From: Klebsiella michiganensis
Lineage (GTDB): Bacteria > Pseudomonadota > Gammaproteobacteria > Enterobacterales > Enterobacteriaceae
DNA length: 64,000 nucleotides
Direction: 5' to 3'
Assembly (NCBI GenBank): GCA_000963575.1
Contig: CP011077.1
Span: 2,790,001 to 2,854,000 of the forward strand
Position 1 is the stretch's first letter. Every line of letters starts with the position of its first letter. This document shows positions 34,866 through 43,063 of the stretch, piece by piece. A program made the translations under genes and the position numbers. The notes under the pieces were generated by a model that made no database searches, was not told where the DNA came from, and saw only the letters and a program-made list of their open reading frames with translations.

Positions 34866-35657
34866 TCAGAAAGGATAATGATGGTAACCCATCTGCTGTG
34901 ACAGCGTGCGAGCGGCCTGATGCAGGAGACGCACGTATTCAGCCAGCCCTTCTTCCGAATAGCGGAGTGTTGGAAATGAAATGCTCATGCCCGCAACCAC
35001 AATCCCGAAACGATCGAACACTGGCACCGCGACACAGCGGATCCCCTCTTCCTGTTCCTCATTGTCTTCGCCATACCCCTGCGTACGCACCTGCCCAAGT
35101 ACAGGAAGAAGTGCATCTGTACTGACGATAGTGCGTTCTGTGCTGCGGACATATTCAACATCCGAAAGAATGTCCAGAATCTCTTCATGCGGCCGCCACG
35201 CCAGCAACACCTTGCCTATCGCAGTGCTGTATAGCGGGTTACGACGACCGACCCGGGAATACATCCGCAGGTTATAAAGCGAATCTATTTTATGGATATA
35301 GACAATGCTGCTGTCCTCCAGCGCACCGAGGTGAATCGCCTCTTTGGTCCGCCGGGAAAGTTCACGCATCTGTATATCTGCGCTGCGGATAAGGTCGACA
35401 TTCTGTAGCGCCCCGCTACCCAGCTCAAAAAGCTTCAGCGTCAGGGCATATTTTTCCGACTCTTCTTCCTGTGACACGTACCCGAGGGATTTCATCGTTT
35501 GCAAAAAGCGATACACGGTGCTTTTGGACATCATGACCCGCTGAGACAGTTCGGTGATACCAATCTCTTTTTCTTCACCAAGGGCCTGTAAGATGCCGAA
35601 AACCTTCAGCACGGAAGAGACTGCATCAGGCTGCTTATCGGGGTCTGAAAGTGCCAT
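34866..35657 (-). CDS. kdgR: Transcriptional regulator KdgR
   Basis: An IclR-family repressor of 263 residues, the E. coli length. It responds to 2-keto-3-deoxygluconate and controls ketodeoxyuronate and Entner-Doudoroff genes such as eda. The winged helix is near residues 12-70 (ITELSQRVMMSKSTVYRFLQTMK) and the effector domain includes IGRRNPLYSTAIGKVLLAW-like VGRRNPLYSTAIGKVLLAW. The end MGYHHYPF matches the family. It is divergent from yebQ, with eda also in this window at 60.3 kb. Confidence 0.97.
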   Translation of the reverse strand: MALSDPDKQPDAVSSVLKVFGILQALGEEKEIGITELSQRVMMSKSTVYRFLQTMKSLGYVSQEEESEKYALTLKLFELGSGALQNVDLIRSADIQMRELSRRTKEAIHLGALEDSSIVYIHKIDSLYNLRMYSRVGRRNPLYSTAIGKVLLAWRPHEEILDILSDVEYVRSTERTIVSTDALLPVLGQVRTQGYGEDNEEQEEGIRCVAVPVFDRFGIVVAGMSISFPTLRYSEEGLAEYVRLLHQAARTLSQQMGYHHYPF

Positions 35658-35833
35658 ACATCACCTCGGGCGTTGTTGTTTTATAAAAATTGGAACCGCT
35701 TTTTAGTATATTTGCGCCCGCCGGCTGCCGCAATCAAACCCTGCTGATTCGTTACAAATCTGCGGCATCGGCAAGATTAATTAATGATAAAATCATTACC
35801 CTCCTAACGACTTCATACAGCCTAATTTAATCT

Positions 35834-37207
35834 ATGGATAAATCAGTGTCCGACGGCTTACCTACGCCCCAGCGGTATGGTGCTATTTTCACCATTGCGC
35901 TCGGCATCATGATGGCCGTCCTGGACGGCGCTATTGCTAACGTCGCCCTGCCAACCATTGCGCACGATTTAAACGCCAGTCCGGCGGAATCTATTTGGGT
36001 GGTTAACGCTTATCAAATAGCGATAATTGTCTCCCTGCTGTCACTCTCATTTCTCGGCGATATATTTGGCTACCGCCGCATCTACCAGTGCGGTTTGGTG
36101 CTGTTCTGCCTGACCTCGCTGTTTTGCGCCGTTTCTACTTCGCTCCCGATGCTGACCTTTGCCCGCGTGCTCCAGGGCTTCGGCGGCGCGGCATTAATGA
36201 GTGTGAATACCGCCCTGATACGTCTCATTTATCCGCAACGCTTTCTTGGCCGCGGGATGGGCGTTAATTCGTTTATCGTCGCCGTTTCCTCCGCCGCCGG
36301 CCCCACCGTCGCCGCCGCGATTCTTTCCGTGGCCTCCTGGCAATGGCTGTTTTTAATCAACGTCCCGATTGGCATTGTTTCGCTGGTTCTGGCGCTGCGC
36401 TATTTACCCCCCAATCAGCAAAAGTCCCAGGGGCAGCGTTTTGATATCCCCAGCGCGGTAATGAATGCCCTCACCTTCGGGCTGCTGATTTCAGCGATCG
36501 GAGGCTTTGCGCAGGGCCAACCGGGGTCAATCGTTATCGGTGAACTGGTGGCACTTGTGGTGATTGGCTACTTCTTCATCCGCCGCCAGCTTCGTTTGCC
36601 GTTCCCTTTGTTGCCGGTTGACCTGCTGCGGATCCCGATTTTTTCGCTGTCTATCGGCACATCAATATGTTCGTTTGGTGCCCAGATGCTGGCGTTGGTT
36701 TCGCTGCCCTTTTTCTTGCAAACCGTCCTGGGTCGCAGTGAGGTTGAAACCGGGCTGTTGTTAACGCCATGGCCGCTGGCAACGATGGTGATGGCACCGC
36801 TGGCAGGTTATCTTATCGAGCGGGTTCATGCCGGGCTGATGGGTGCCATCGGGCTTTTGGTGATGGCCTGCGGGTTGTTTGCTTTGGCCATGCTGCCCCA
36901 GGCCCCGTCCGACCTGAATATTATCTGGCGTATGGTGTTGTGTGGGGCAGGATTCGGCCTCTTCCAGTCCCCGAATAACCACACCATTATCTCCTCAGCG
37001 CCGCGCCATCGCAGCGGGGGCGCAAGCGGAATGCTTGGGACCGCTCGTCTGCTCGGCCAAAGCTGTGGGGCCGCATTGGTAGCGCTAATGTTTAACCTGT
37101 TTGGCGCCAGCGGGACGCATGCCTCGCTGATACTGGCGGGGATATTCGCCACCATTGCCGCCGTCGTCAGCGGTCTGCGGATCTCCCAGCCCCGGGCCGG
37201 GACATAA
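35834..37207 (+). CDS. yebQ: MFS transporter YebQ (DHA2 family)
   Basis: A 457-residue inner-membrane transporter of the EmrB/QacA (DHA2, 14-helix) family, the E. coli YebQ length. Family motifs are visible: LDGAIANVALPTIAHDL near residue 30 (motif D1-like), GDIFGYRRIYQCG (motif A) and LQGFGGAALMSVN. No substrate has been firmly shown. It is divergent from kdgR, so KdgR control is plausible but I did not find a clear operator. It shares a bidirectional terminator with htpX. Confidence 0.94.
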   Translation: MDKSVSDGLPTPQRYGAIFTIALGIMMAVLDGAIANVALPTIAHDLNASPAESIWVVNAYQIAIIVSLLSLSFLGDIFGYRRIYQCGLVLFCLTSLFCAVSTSLPMLTFARVLQGFGGAALMSVNTALIRLIYPQRFLGRGMGVNSFIVAVSSAAGPTVAAAILSVASWQWLFLINVPIGIVSLVLALRYLPPNQQKSQGQRFDIPSAVMNALTFGLLISAIGGFAQGQPGSIVIGELVALVVIGYFFIRRQLRLPFPLLPVDLLRIPIFSLSIGTSICSFGAQMLALVSLPFFLQTVLGRSEVETGLLLTPWPLATMVMAPLAGYLIERVHAGLMGAIGLLVMACGLFALAMLPQAPSDLNIIWRMVLCGAGFGLFQSPNNHTIISSAPRHRSGGASGMLGTARLLGQSCGAALVALMFNLFGASGTHASLILAGIFATIAAVVSGLRISQPRAGT

Positions 37208-37236
37208 AAAAAGCGTGCCACCGGGGCACGCTTTTT
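37205..37236. terminator. Bidirectional terminator yebQ/htpX
   Basis: An AAAGCGTGCC/GGCACGCTTT hairpin is flanked by A-run and T-run, serving both converging genes. Confidence 0.9.
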
Positions 37237-37252
37237 CACTACAAACTTTCTG

Positions 37253-38134
37253 TTACTTCAGGTATTCGCCGCTGCGCAGCGCTTCGATACGTTTGTCCAG
37301 CGGTGGGTGAGTCATGAACAATTCGCTCATTGACTTGGCCTTACCGTTGATGCAAAACGCCATCATGCTGCTGGCTTCCTGCGGCTCATAGCTGGTTTTC
37401 AGACGCTGCAGCGCAGCAATCATCTTCTCGCGGCCCACAAGCTTCGCGGAACCCGCGTCGGCATGGAATTCACGATGGCGTGAGAACCACATGGTGATGA
37501 TGCTCGCCAGAATACCGAACACCAGCTCCAGCACCGTCGCCACCGCGAAGTAAATCAGCGGGTTGCCGTTGCTGCTTTCGTTGTCATCACGGTTCCCGGA
37601 CAGGAAGCCGGAAGCCACCTGTGCGATGATGCGGGAAATAAAGATAACGAAGGTGTTCACCACGCCCTGAATCAGCGTCATGGTCACCATGTCGCCATTG
37701 GCGATGTGGCTAATTTCGTGTGCGATTACCGCTTCCGCTTCGTCACGACTCATGTTCTGCAGCAGACCCGTGCTGACCGCAACCAGAGAGGCGTCACGTC
37801 GCGCTCCGGTGGCAAAGGCATTGATGTCTGGCGCATGATAAATCGCAACCTGCGGCATGGCGATGCCCGCCTGCTGAGACTGCTGGCGCACGGTTTCCAT
37901 CAACCAGTGCTCCGTTTCATTACGAGGTTGCTCAATCACCTCACCGCCTACTGAACGTAATGCCATCCATTTTGACATCAGCAGGGAAATAAAAGAGCCG
38001 CCAAAGCCAAACAGCACCGCCATGATCATCAGACCCTGAACGCTGCTCGACTGGATCCCCGTCAGGCTTAGCACCAGCCCGAAAACGACCATTACCGCAA
38101 GGTTGGTCAACAGGAAAAGCCCGATACGCATCAT
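37253..38134 (-). CDS. htpX: Membrane zinc metalloprotease HtpX
   Basis: A 293-residue integral-membrane M48 protease, the E. coli length. With FtsH it degrades misfolded membrane proteins. Two N-terminal membrane segments (about 4-23 and 33-56) are followed by the zinc site HEISH near residue 140, the third ligand in the EFHADAGSAKLVG region, and more hydrophobic segments at about 158-212. The start MMRIGLFLLTNLAV matches E. coli; an in-frame extension of 16 residues is not conserved. It is usually CpxR-controlled in E. coli, though I did not identify the site. Confidence 0.97.
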   Translation of the reverse strand: MMRIGLFLLTNLAVMVVFGLVLSLTGIQSSSVQGLMIMAVLFGFGGSFISLLMSKWMALRSVGGEVIEQPRNETEHWLMETVRQQSQQAGIAMPQVAIYHAPDINAFATGARRDASLVAVSTGLLQNMSRDEAEAVIAHEISHIANGDMVTMTLIQGVVNTFVIFISRIIAQVASGFLSGNRDDNESSNGNPLIYFAVATVLELVFGILASIITMWFSRHREFHADAGSAKLVGREKMIAALQRLKTSYEPQEASSMMAFCINGKAKSMSELFMTHPPLDKRIEALRSGEYLK

Positions 38135-38288
38135 AATTTTCTTTTTACCTCGGTTAAAAACACGCTCTTTGCGCTCCCACACATCGTAGGGGCGCGCCGC
38201 CTATTTTCAAGCATCAACCCCGCCCAAGTGATTAATAATACATAACTTTACATTTTGTATGCATTTATCTTACATCACGAAAGAAAGG

Positions 38289-38318
38289 CAAAAAAATGGG
38301 CACCGCTTTGGTGCCCAT
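38289..38318 (-). terminator. Terminator after proQ-prc
   Basis: A TGGGCACC/GGTGCCCA hairpin with a five-base loop is followed on the minus strand by seven T. Confidence 0.9.
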
Positions 38319-38326
38319 CCGGGAGG

Positions 38327-40375
38327 TTACTTCGCCGCCGCCGGCTGCTCGGCCGGCCTGTCCTGCTCCATGCCGGCAAGATCGATGGCGATATGCACCG
38401 TCTCGTCCAGATAGGGATCGGGCTCCTGATAGTCCTTCGGTAAATCGTCGAGTTTCTTAATCGGCGCTTTGCCTTCACGTTTGAAGCGGTCGTTGATTCT
38501 GGCCAGGCGCGTCGCGTCGTCTTCCTGATTCTCTTTTTCACGCTGCGCGTAATTCAGAGAAACAACGTTGCGTTTTTCCTTCAGGGCATTGAAACGGGCA
38601 ATGTCCTTCACGATGTACTGGAACTCCGGATCCTTAGCGATGCGATCCTGATGCAGCTTCAGCAATTCAGGTTCGAACGGCGTAAGGTCACCGGTTTTCA
38701 CGTAGGTCGCGGCGTTGATGCTGTCCCACGGCAATGCATTGTCTTCGAACTTCTCGCCGGTTTCAGTTTGCTCGGTCCCGGTAGGCATCATGATGTCCGG
38801 CGTAACACCTTTACGCTGAGTACTCCCGCCGTTAATACGGTAGAACTTCTGAATGGTGTACTGAACCGAACCCAGTGCAGGCCATTCCGGACGCAGCATC
38901 TGATCGTAAATGCGATTCAGCGAACGGTACTGCTGCACGGTGCCTTTTCCGAAGGTCGGCTCGCCGACAATCAGCGCGCGGCCGTAGTCCTGCATTGCTG
39001 CAGCAAAGATTTCAGATGCCGAGGCGCTAAAGCGGTCAACCAGCACCACCAGCGGCCCCTTGTAGTAGACCACGCCGTCAGTGTCGCTATCTTCACGGAC
39101 TTTACCGTTGTTGTCGCGAACCTGAACCACCGGACCACTTGGGATAAACAGGCCGGACAGCGACACCGCTTCGGTCAGAGCCCCGCCGCCGTTAGAGCGC
39201 AGATCGATAATCACGCTCTTCACGTTCTGTTTTTCCAGTTTCTGCAGCTGAACCTTCACATCATCGGTGAGGCCAACGTAGAAGCCTGGAATATCCAGTA
39301 CGCCGACTTTGTCTTTGCCAACTGTCTTCACAGACATCTTGACCGCGCGGTCTTCAAGACGAATCCGCTCGCGGGTCAGCGTTACGGTGCGAGTCTTGGT
39401 GCCTTTGCCCGCCGGCAGGATTTCAAGGCGAACTTTGCTGCCTTTTGGCCCTTTAATCAGCGCCACAACGTCGTCCAGACGCCAGCCAATAACGTCAACC
39501 ATCGGTTTACCCGTTTGGCCTACGCCCACAATGCGATCGCCGACGGTAATAGCCTTGCTTTTCGCCGCCGGACCACCGGCAACCATTGAGTTGATCAGCG
39601 TGTAATCATCATCCATTTGCAGTACCGCGCCGATGCCCTCTAAAGAAAGGCTCATTTCGGTGTTGAACTGCTCGGTGCTGCGCGGAGAGAGATAGTTGGT
39701 ATGCGGGTCAATCTCATGGGCAAACGCGGTCATCGCCAGCGAGAAAACGTCTTCGCTGTTGCTTTGCGTCAGACGACGGATAGCAAACTGGTAACGTTTA
39801 GTCAGCGTTTCACGAATTTCCTGCTCGGTTTTGCCGGTCAGCTTCAGGCTCAGCTCGTCGTATTTGACTTTCGCATCCCAAAGCTTATCCAACTCGTCGA
39901 TGCTCGTTGGCCACGGAGCCTTGCTGCGATCCAGATTGATGGTGTCGCTACCGGTAAAGTCCATCGGCTTCGCTAACACCTTCAGGGCGTACTGGTAGCG
40001 TTCAAAACGGCGCTTCTGACCCAGATTATAGAGGTCGTAAAAAATATCGAGCTTACCGCTGCGCAGTTCATCGCCAATTTGCCCTTTCTTAGCGGCAAAC
40101 TGTGCAACGTCGCTGGCTAACAGCACGTTATGACTGTAGTCCAGCAGGTTCAGGTAGCGGTCGAAGATTTTTGCCGAGAAGTTGGCATCCAGATCAAACT
40201 GACGGTAATGGGAGCGCGTAAAACGAGAGGTCACGCGCTCACTCACCGTTGCGTGCTGAGCTTCTTCCTTTAACTGAGGAATTTGATCGGCACGGGTAAT
40301 GCTGTCCAGGGCCGAGGCACTGCCTGCCAGGAACAGCAGGCTGGCGATAGCCGTAAGCTTAAAGAGTTTGTTCAT
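38327..40375 (-). CDS. prc: Tail-specific periplasmic protease Prc
   Basis: An S41 protease of 682 residues, the E. coli length. It degrades proteins with nonpolar C-termini, matures FtsI and, with NlpI, degrades the hydrolase MepS. A signal peptide covers MNKLFKLTAIASLLFLAGSA-SA. A PDZ domain lies at about 240-325. The Ser-Lys dyad is S452 in RFSASASEIF and K477 in GEPTFGKGTVQ. It follows proQ after 20 bases, the conserved proQ-prc operon. The window also encodes an FtsI paralogue, a potential second substrate (inference). Confidence 0.97.
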   Translation of the reverse strand: MNKLFKLTAIASLLFLAGSASALDSITRADQIPQLKEEAQHATVSERVTSRFTRSHYRQFDLDANFSAKIFDRYLNLLDYSHNVLLASDVAQFAAKKGQIGDELRSGKLDIFYDLYNLGQKRRFERYQYALKVLAKPMDFTGSDTINLDRSKAPWPTSIDELDKLWDAKVKYDELSLKLTGKTEQEIRETLTKRYQFAIRRLTQSNSEDVFSLAMTAFAHEIDPHTNYLSPRSTEQFNTEMSLSLEGIGAVLQMDDDYTLINSMVAGGPAAKSKAITVGDRIVGVGQTGKPMVDVIGWRLDDVVALIKGPKGSKVRLEILPAGKGTKTRTVTLTRERIRLEDRAVKMSVKTVGKDKVGVLDIPGFYVGLTDDVKVQLQKLEKQNVKSVIIDLRSNGGGALTEAVSLSGLFIPSGPVVQVRDNNGKVREDSDTDGVVYYKGPLVVLVDRFSASASEIFAAAMQDYGRALIVGEPTFGKGTVQQYRSLNRIYDQMLRPEWPALGSVQYTIQKFYRINGGSTQRKGVTPDIMMPTGTEQTETGEKFEDNALPWDSINAATYVKTGDLTPFEPELLKLHQDRIAKDPEFQYIVKDIARFNALKEKRNVVSLNYAQREKENQEDDATRLARINDRFKREGKAPIKKLDDLPKDYQEPDPYLDETVHIAIDLAGMEQDRPAEQPAAAK

Positions 40376-40395
40376 GCCTGAGTCAGGCCTCCGTT

Positions 40396-41079
40396 TCAGA
40401 ACTGCAAGTGTTCTGCGCGTACGATCATTGCCATACCAGAAGTCAGCTGTACACGGACGCCATCTTTGGTAATTTCCAGTACGGTAGCGTCCATTGCGTT
40501 GTTACCGGCTTTGACTTTAATGGCCTGTCCAACCTGCAGGGCAGCAATATCGGTCACCGGCGTACGACGCTCTTCACGAGGTGCCTTAGGTGCCGGTTTC
40601 TCAGCGCGTGGTTTACGCTCTGCCCCTTCTTTACGACGCGGTGCTGCGGCCGGGCGAGGTTTACGTTCGCGACGCGGTGCCTCTTCCGTTACGCCTGCGG
40701 CTGCTGCGGCTTCACGTTTCTTCGCCTGTTGCTCAGCGCGCTGCGCCTGAACGCGGGCTTTTGCTTCATCCAACTGCTGACGAGCATGTTCGACATGCTG
40801 TTCGTCCAGCTCACCGCAAGGGTTACCATCAAGATCGACGCGAGTCGCGCCGGCTTTGATGCCGTAGAGGTAGCGCCAGCTTGACGTATAAAGACGTAAT
40901 GCTGAACGAAGCTGAGTTTTGCTGAGGCTCATTTCGCCTTCAACACGAGAGACTAAATCCTGGAAGATACCAATCTTCAACGGACGAGCTTCACCTTCAG
41001 CGCTGAAACATTGAGGGAAACGCTCGGCCAAAAATGCGATAACTTCTTTACTGCTATTCAACTTAGGTTGATTTTCCAT
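40396..41079 (-). CDS. proQ: RNA chaperone ProQ
   Basis: A 227-residue global RNA-binding protein (E. coli 232). The N-terminal FinO-like domain covers about 1-120 with LNSSKEVIAFLAERFPQCF and GIFQDLVSRVEGEMSLSKTQLRSALRLYTSSWRYL. It is followed by a long basic linker rich in Arg, Lys, Ala and Pro, and a C-terminal Tudor-like domain from about 175 (VGQAIKVKAGNNAMDATV). It binds 3' ends of many mRNAs and sRNAs and affects ProP activity. It is the first gene of proQ-prc. Confidence 0.97.
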   Translation of the reverse strand: MENQPKLNSSKEVIAFLAERFPQCFSAEGEARPLKIGIFQDLVSRVEGEMSLSKTQLRSALRLYTSSWRYLYGIKAGATRVDLDGNPCGELDEQHVEHARQQLDEAKARVQAQRAEQQAKKREAAAAAGVTEEAPRRERKPRPAAAPRRKEGAERKPRAEKPAPKAPREERRTPVTDIAALQVGQAIKVKAGNNAMDATVLEITKDGVRVQLTSGMAMIVRAEHLQF

Positions 41080-41183
41080 GAAATTTCCTGATTACAACGG
41101 AATTGCCAATAAGTCGCAGGCATGAACAGGCGACATTATAATGACGCCATCGCTAAATGCCACGTTATCCGTTGCTTATCATG

Positions 41184-41672
41184 CTATCGAGGGAAGAATT
41201 TTTTAAAATCAGTGCCGCTCAGCACGTCTGAAAGCCGCGAAACCAAGGTTTTTAAACCCATTTCGTCTTCTTCTGAAAAACGGCCATACTCGGTGCTGTC
41301 GATATCCAGGACGCCAATCGTCTGGCCATCCACCGTTAGCGGCAGCACAATTTCCGAATTACTGGCCGCATCGCAGGCAATATGCCCATCAAAAGCATGC
41401 ACATCTTCCACACGCTGAATCGTGCTTGTTGCGACAGCTGTACCGCATACGCCCTTACCGACGGGAATTCGCACACAGGCAATTTTACCCTGGAAGGGCC
41501 CCAGAACTAGCGTTTGGGCTTCAAGAAGGTAGAATCCCGCCCAGTTCACGCCGTCGAGGCGCTCAAAGAGCAAAGCACTGGTATTCGCCAGCGTTGCGAG
41601 GAAACTGGTTTCACCTGCCATTAACGCACTAAAATCGCGATTCAAATCCGCGTAAAATTGTTCTTTGTTCAT
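41184..41672 (-). CDS. msrC: Free methionine-(R)-sulfoxide reductase MsrC
   Basis: A GAF-fold enzyme of 162 residues (E. coli 165) that reduces free methionine-(R)-sulfoxide. The three catalytic or redox cysteines are at 66 (KIACVRIPVG), 76 (GVCGTA) and 100 (HIACDAASNSE). The start MNKEQFYADLNRDF matches the shorter E. coli form; an in-frame reading can be extended by 24 residues and older annotations did so. It is divergent from letA (yebS). Confidence 0.95.
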   Translation of the reverse strand: MNKEQFYADLNRDFSALMAGETSFLATLANTSALLFERLDGVNWAGFYLLEAQTLVLGPFQGKIACVRIPVGKGVCGTAVATSTIQRVEDVHAFDGHIACDAASNSEIVLPLTVDGQTIGVLDIDSTEYGRFSEEDEMGLKTLVSRLSDVLSGTDFKKFFPR

Positions 41673-41776
41673 TAAATAACCGTTATGTTGTCTTGCTTTA
41701 CTTTGTAGCATACTAAAATAAGCATTAAATGCACGGTGCCACAAGGTGTATCATTTTATGAATTACGATAGGCTAA

Positions 41777-43063
41777 ATGCATCATTCAGATAACAACGCC
41801 CCCGGCTTACGACGCACAATGAAAATTCACGCCATCAGTCAGGCTTTGCCTCAGGCACGTTATCAGCGTTGTCCCCAATGCGATACCCTTTTCTCTCTGC
41901 CCCAGGTTAAATCAACACAAAGTGCCTACTGCCCTTGCTGTGATGCCAGAGTGCACCACGGTCGTGACTGGTCATTGACGCGTCTGGGGGCAATGGCCGT
42001 GGCGATGCTGGTGCTCATGCCCGTCGCCTTTTCCGATCCGCTGTTGCGCATCTATCTTCTGGGCTCGAGTATCGATGCCAACGTCATGCAGGGGATTTGG
42101 CAGATGGCAAGCCAGGGAGACGTGCTCACCGCTGCCGTAGTGCTCTTCTGCGTGGTCGGCGCGCCGGCCACGCTGGTCGCGGCTATCGCCTACCTCTGTT
42201 TTGGCAACATTCTCGGCATGAATCTTCGCCCGGTGCTGCTGATGCTGGACAAGCTTAAAGAGTGGGTGATGCTGGATATCTATCTGGTAGGTATCGGCGT
42301 GGCCTGCATCAAGGTTCGCGAGTACGCCTTTATACAGCCTGGTCCCGGGCTGATTGCGTTTATTGCCCTGGTTATCCTGAGCCTGTTGACCATGATCCAC
42401 CTGAACATTGAGCAGCTATGGGAGCGTTTTTACCCTCAGCGCCCGGCTCGGGCCTTTAATGCGCAGCTGCGGGTTTGCCTTGGGTGCCATTTTACCGGTG
42501 TTCCGGACGAAAGGGGCCGCTGCCCTCGCTGCCATATTCCGCTGTATCATCGCCGTAAGCAAAGCTTACAAAAATCCTGGGCGGCACTGATTGCCTCCCT
42601 GGTATTCCTGCTCCCGGCTAACCTGTTGCCAATTTCTATCATTTACGTGAACGGAGCCCGTCAGGAGGACACCATTCTTTCGGGCATTATTTCCCTGGCG
42701 CACAGCAACATCGCCGTTGCCGCCGTGGTGTTTATTGCCAGTATCCTGGTACCGTTTACTAAAGTTATTGTATTGATTACGCTACTGATCAGCATTCATT
42801 TCAAATGCCAGCAGGGTTTAAGGACCCGCATATTGTTGCTGCGCTTTGTCACCTGGATTGGCCGCTGGTCTATGCTCGATCTGTTTGTCATCGCTTTGAT
42901 GATGTCACTGGTTAACCGTGACCAGCTGCTAGCTTTTACGATGGGTCCCGCCGCGCTCTTCTTTGGCGCGGCGGTTATATTAACTATTCTTGCCGTCGAA
43001 TGGCTGGATAGCCGACTACTTTGGGACGCACATGAGTCAGGAAACGCCCGCTTCACCGACTGA
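41777..43063 (+). CDS. letA: Lipid transport membrane protein LetA (YebS)
   Basis: A PqiA-family inner-membrane protein of 428 residues (E. coli 427), partner of the MCE protein LetB in phospholipid transport across the envelope. It has two copies of a zinc-ribbon plus membrane domain: cysteine pairs CPQC and CPCC near residues 32-60, and CLGC and CPRC near 232-255. Each copy is followed by about four hydrophobic segments. The first ATG aligns the first CPQC with E. coli; an in-frame ATG at 41819 is a weaker alternative. letB begins inside its 3' end. Confidence 0.94.
   Translation: MHHSDNNAPGLRRTMKIHAISQALPQARYQRCPQCDTLFSLPQVKSTQSAYCPCCDARVHHGRDWSLTRLGAMAVAMLVLMPVAFSDPLLRIYLLGSSIDANVMQGIWQMASQGDVLTAAVVLFCVVGAPATLVAAIAYLCFGNILGMNLRPVLLMLDKLKEWVMLDIYLVGIGVACIKVREYAFIQPGPGLIAFIALVILSLLTMIHLNIEQLWERFYPQRPARAFNAQLRVCLGCHFTGVPDERGRCPRCHIPLYHRRKQSLQKSWAALIASLVFLLPANLLPISIIYVNGARQEDTILSGIISLAHSNIAVAAVVFIASILVPFTKVIVLITLLISIHFKCQQGLRTRILLLRFVTWIGRWSMLDLFVIALMMSLVNRDQLLAFTMGPAALFFGAAVILTILAVEWLDSRLLWDAHESGNARFTD

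Noticed and set aside
38651..39589. Open frame of 312 codons on the plus strand inside prc
   Set aside because: It is a shadow of prc with shadow-type composition and no signal of its own.
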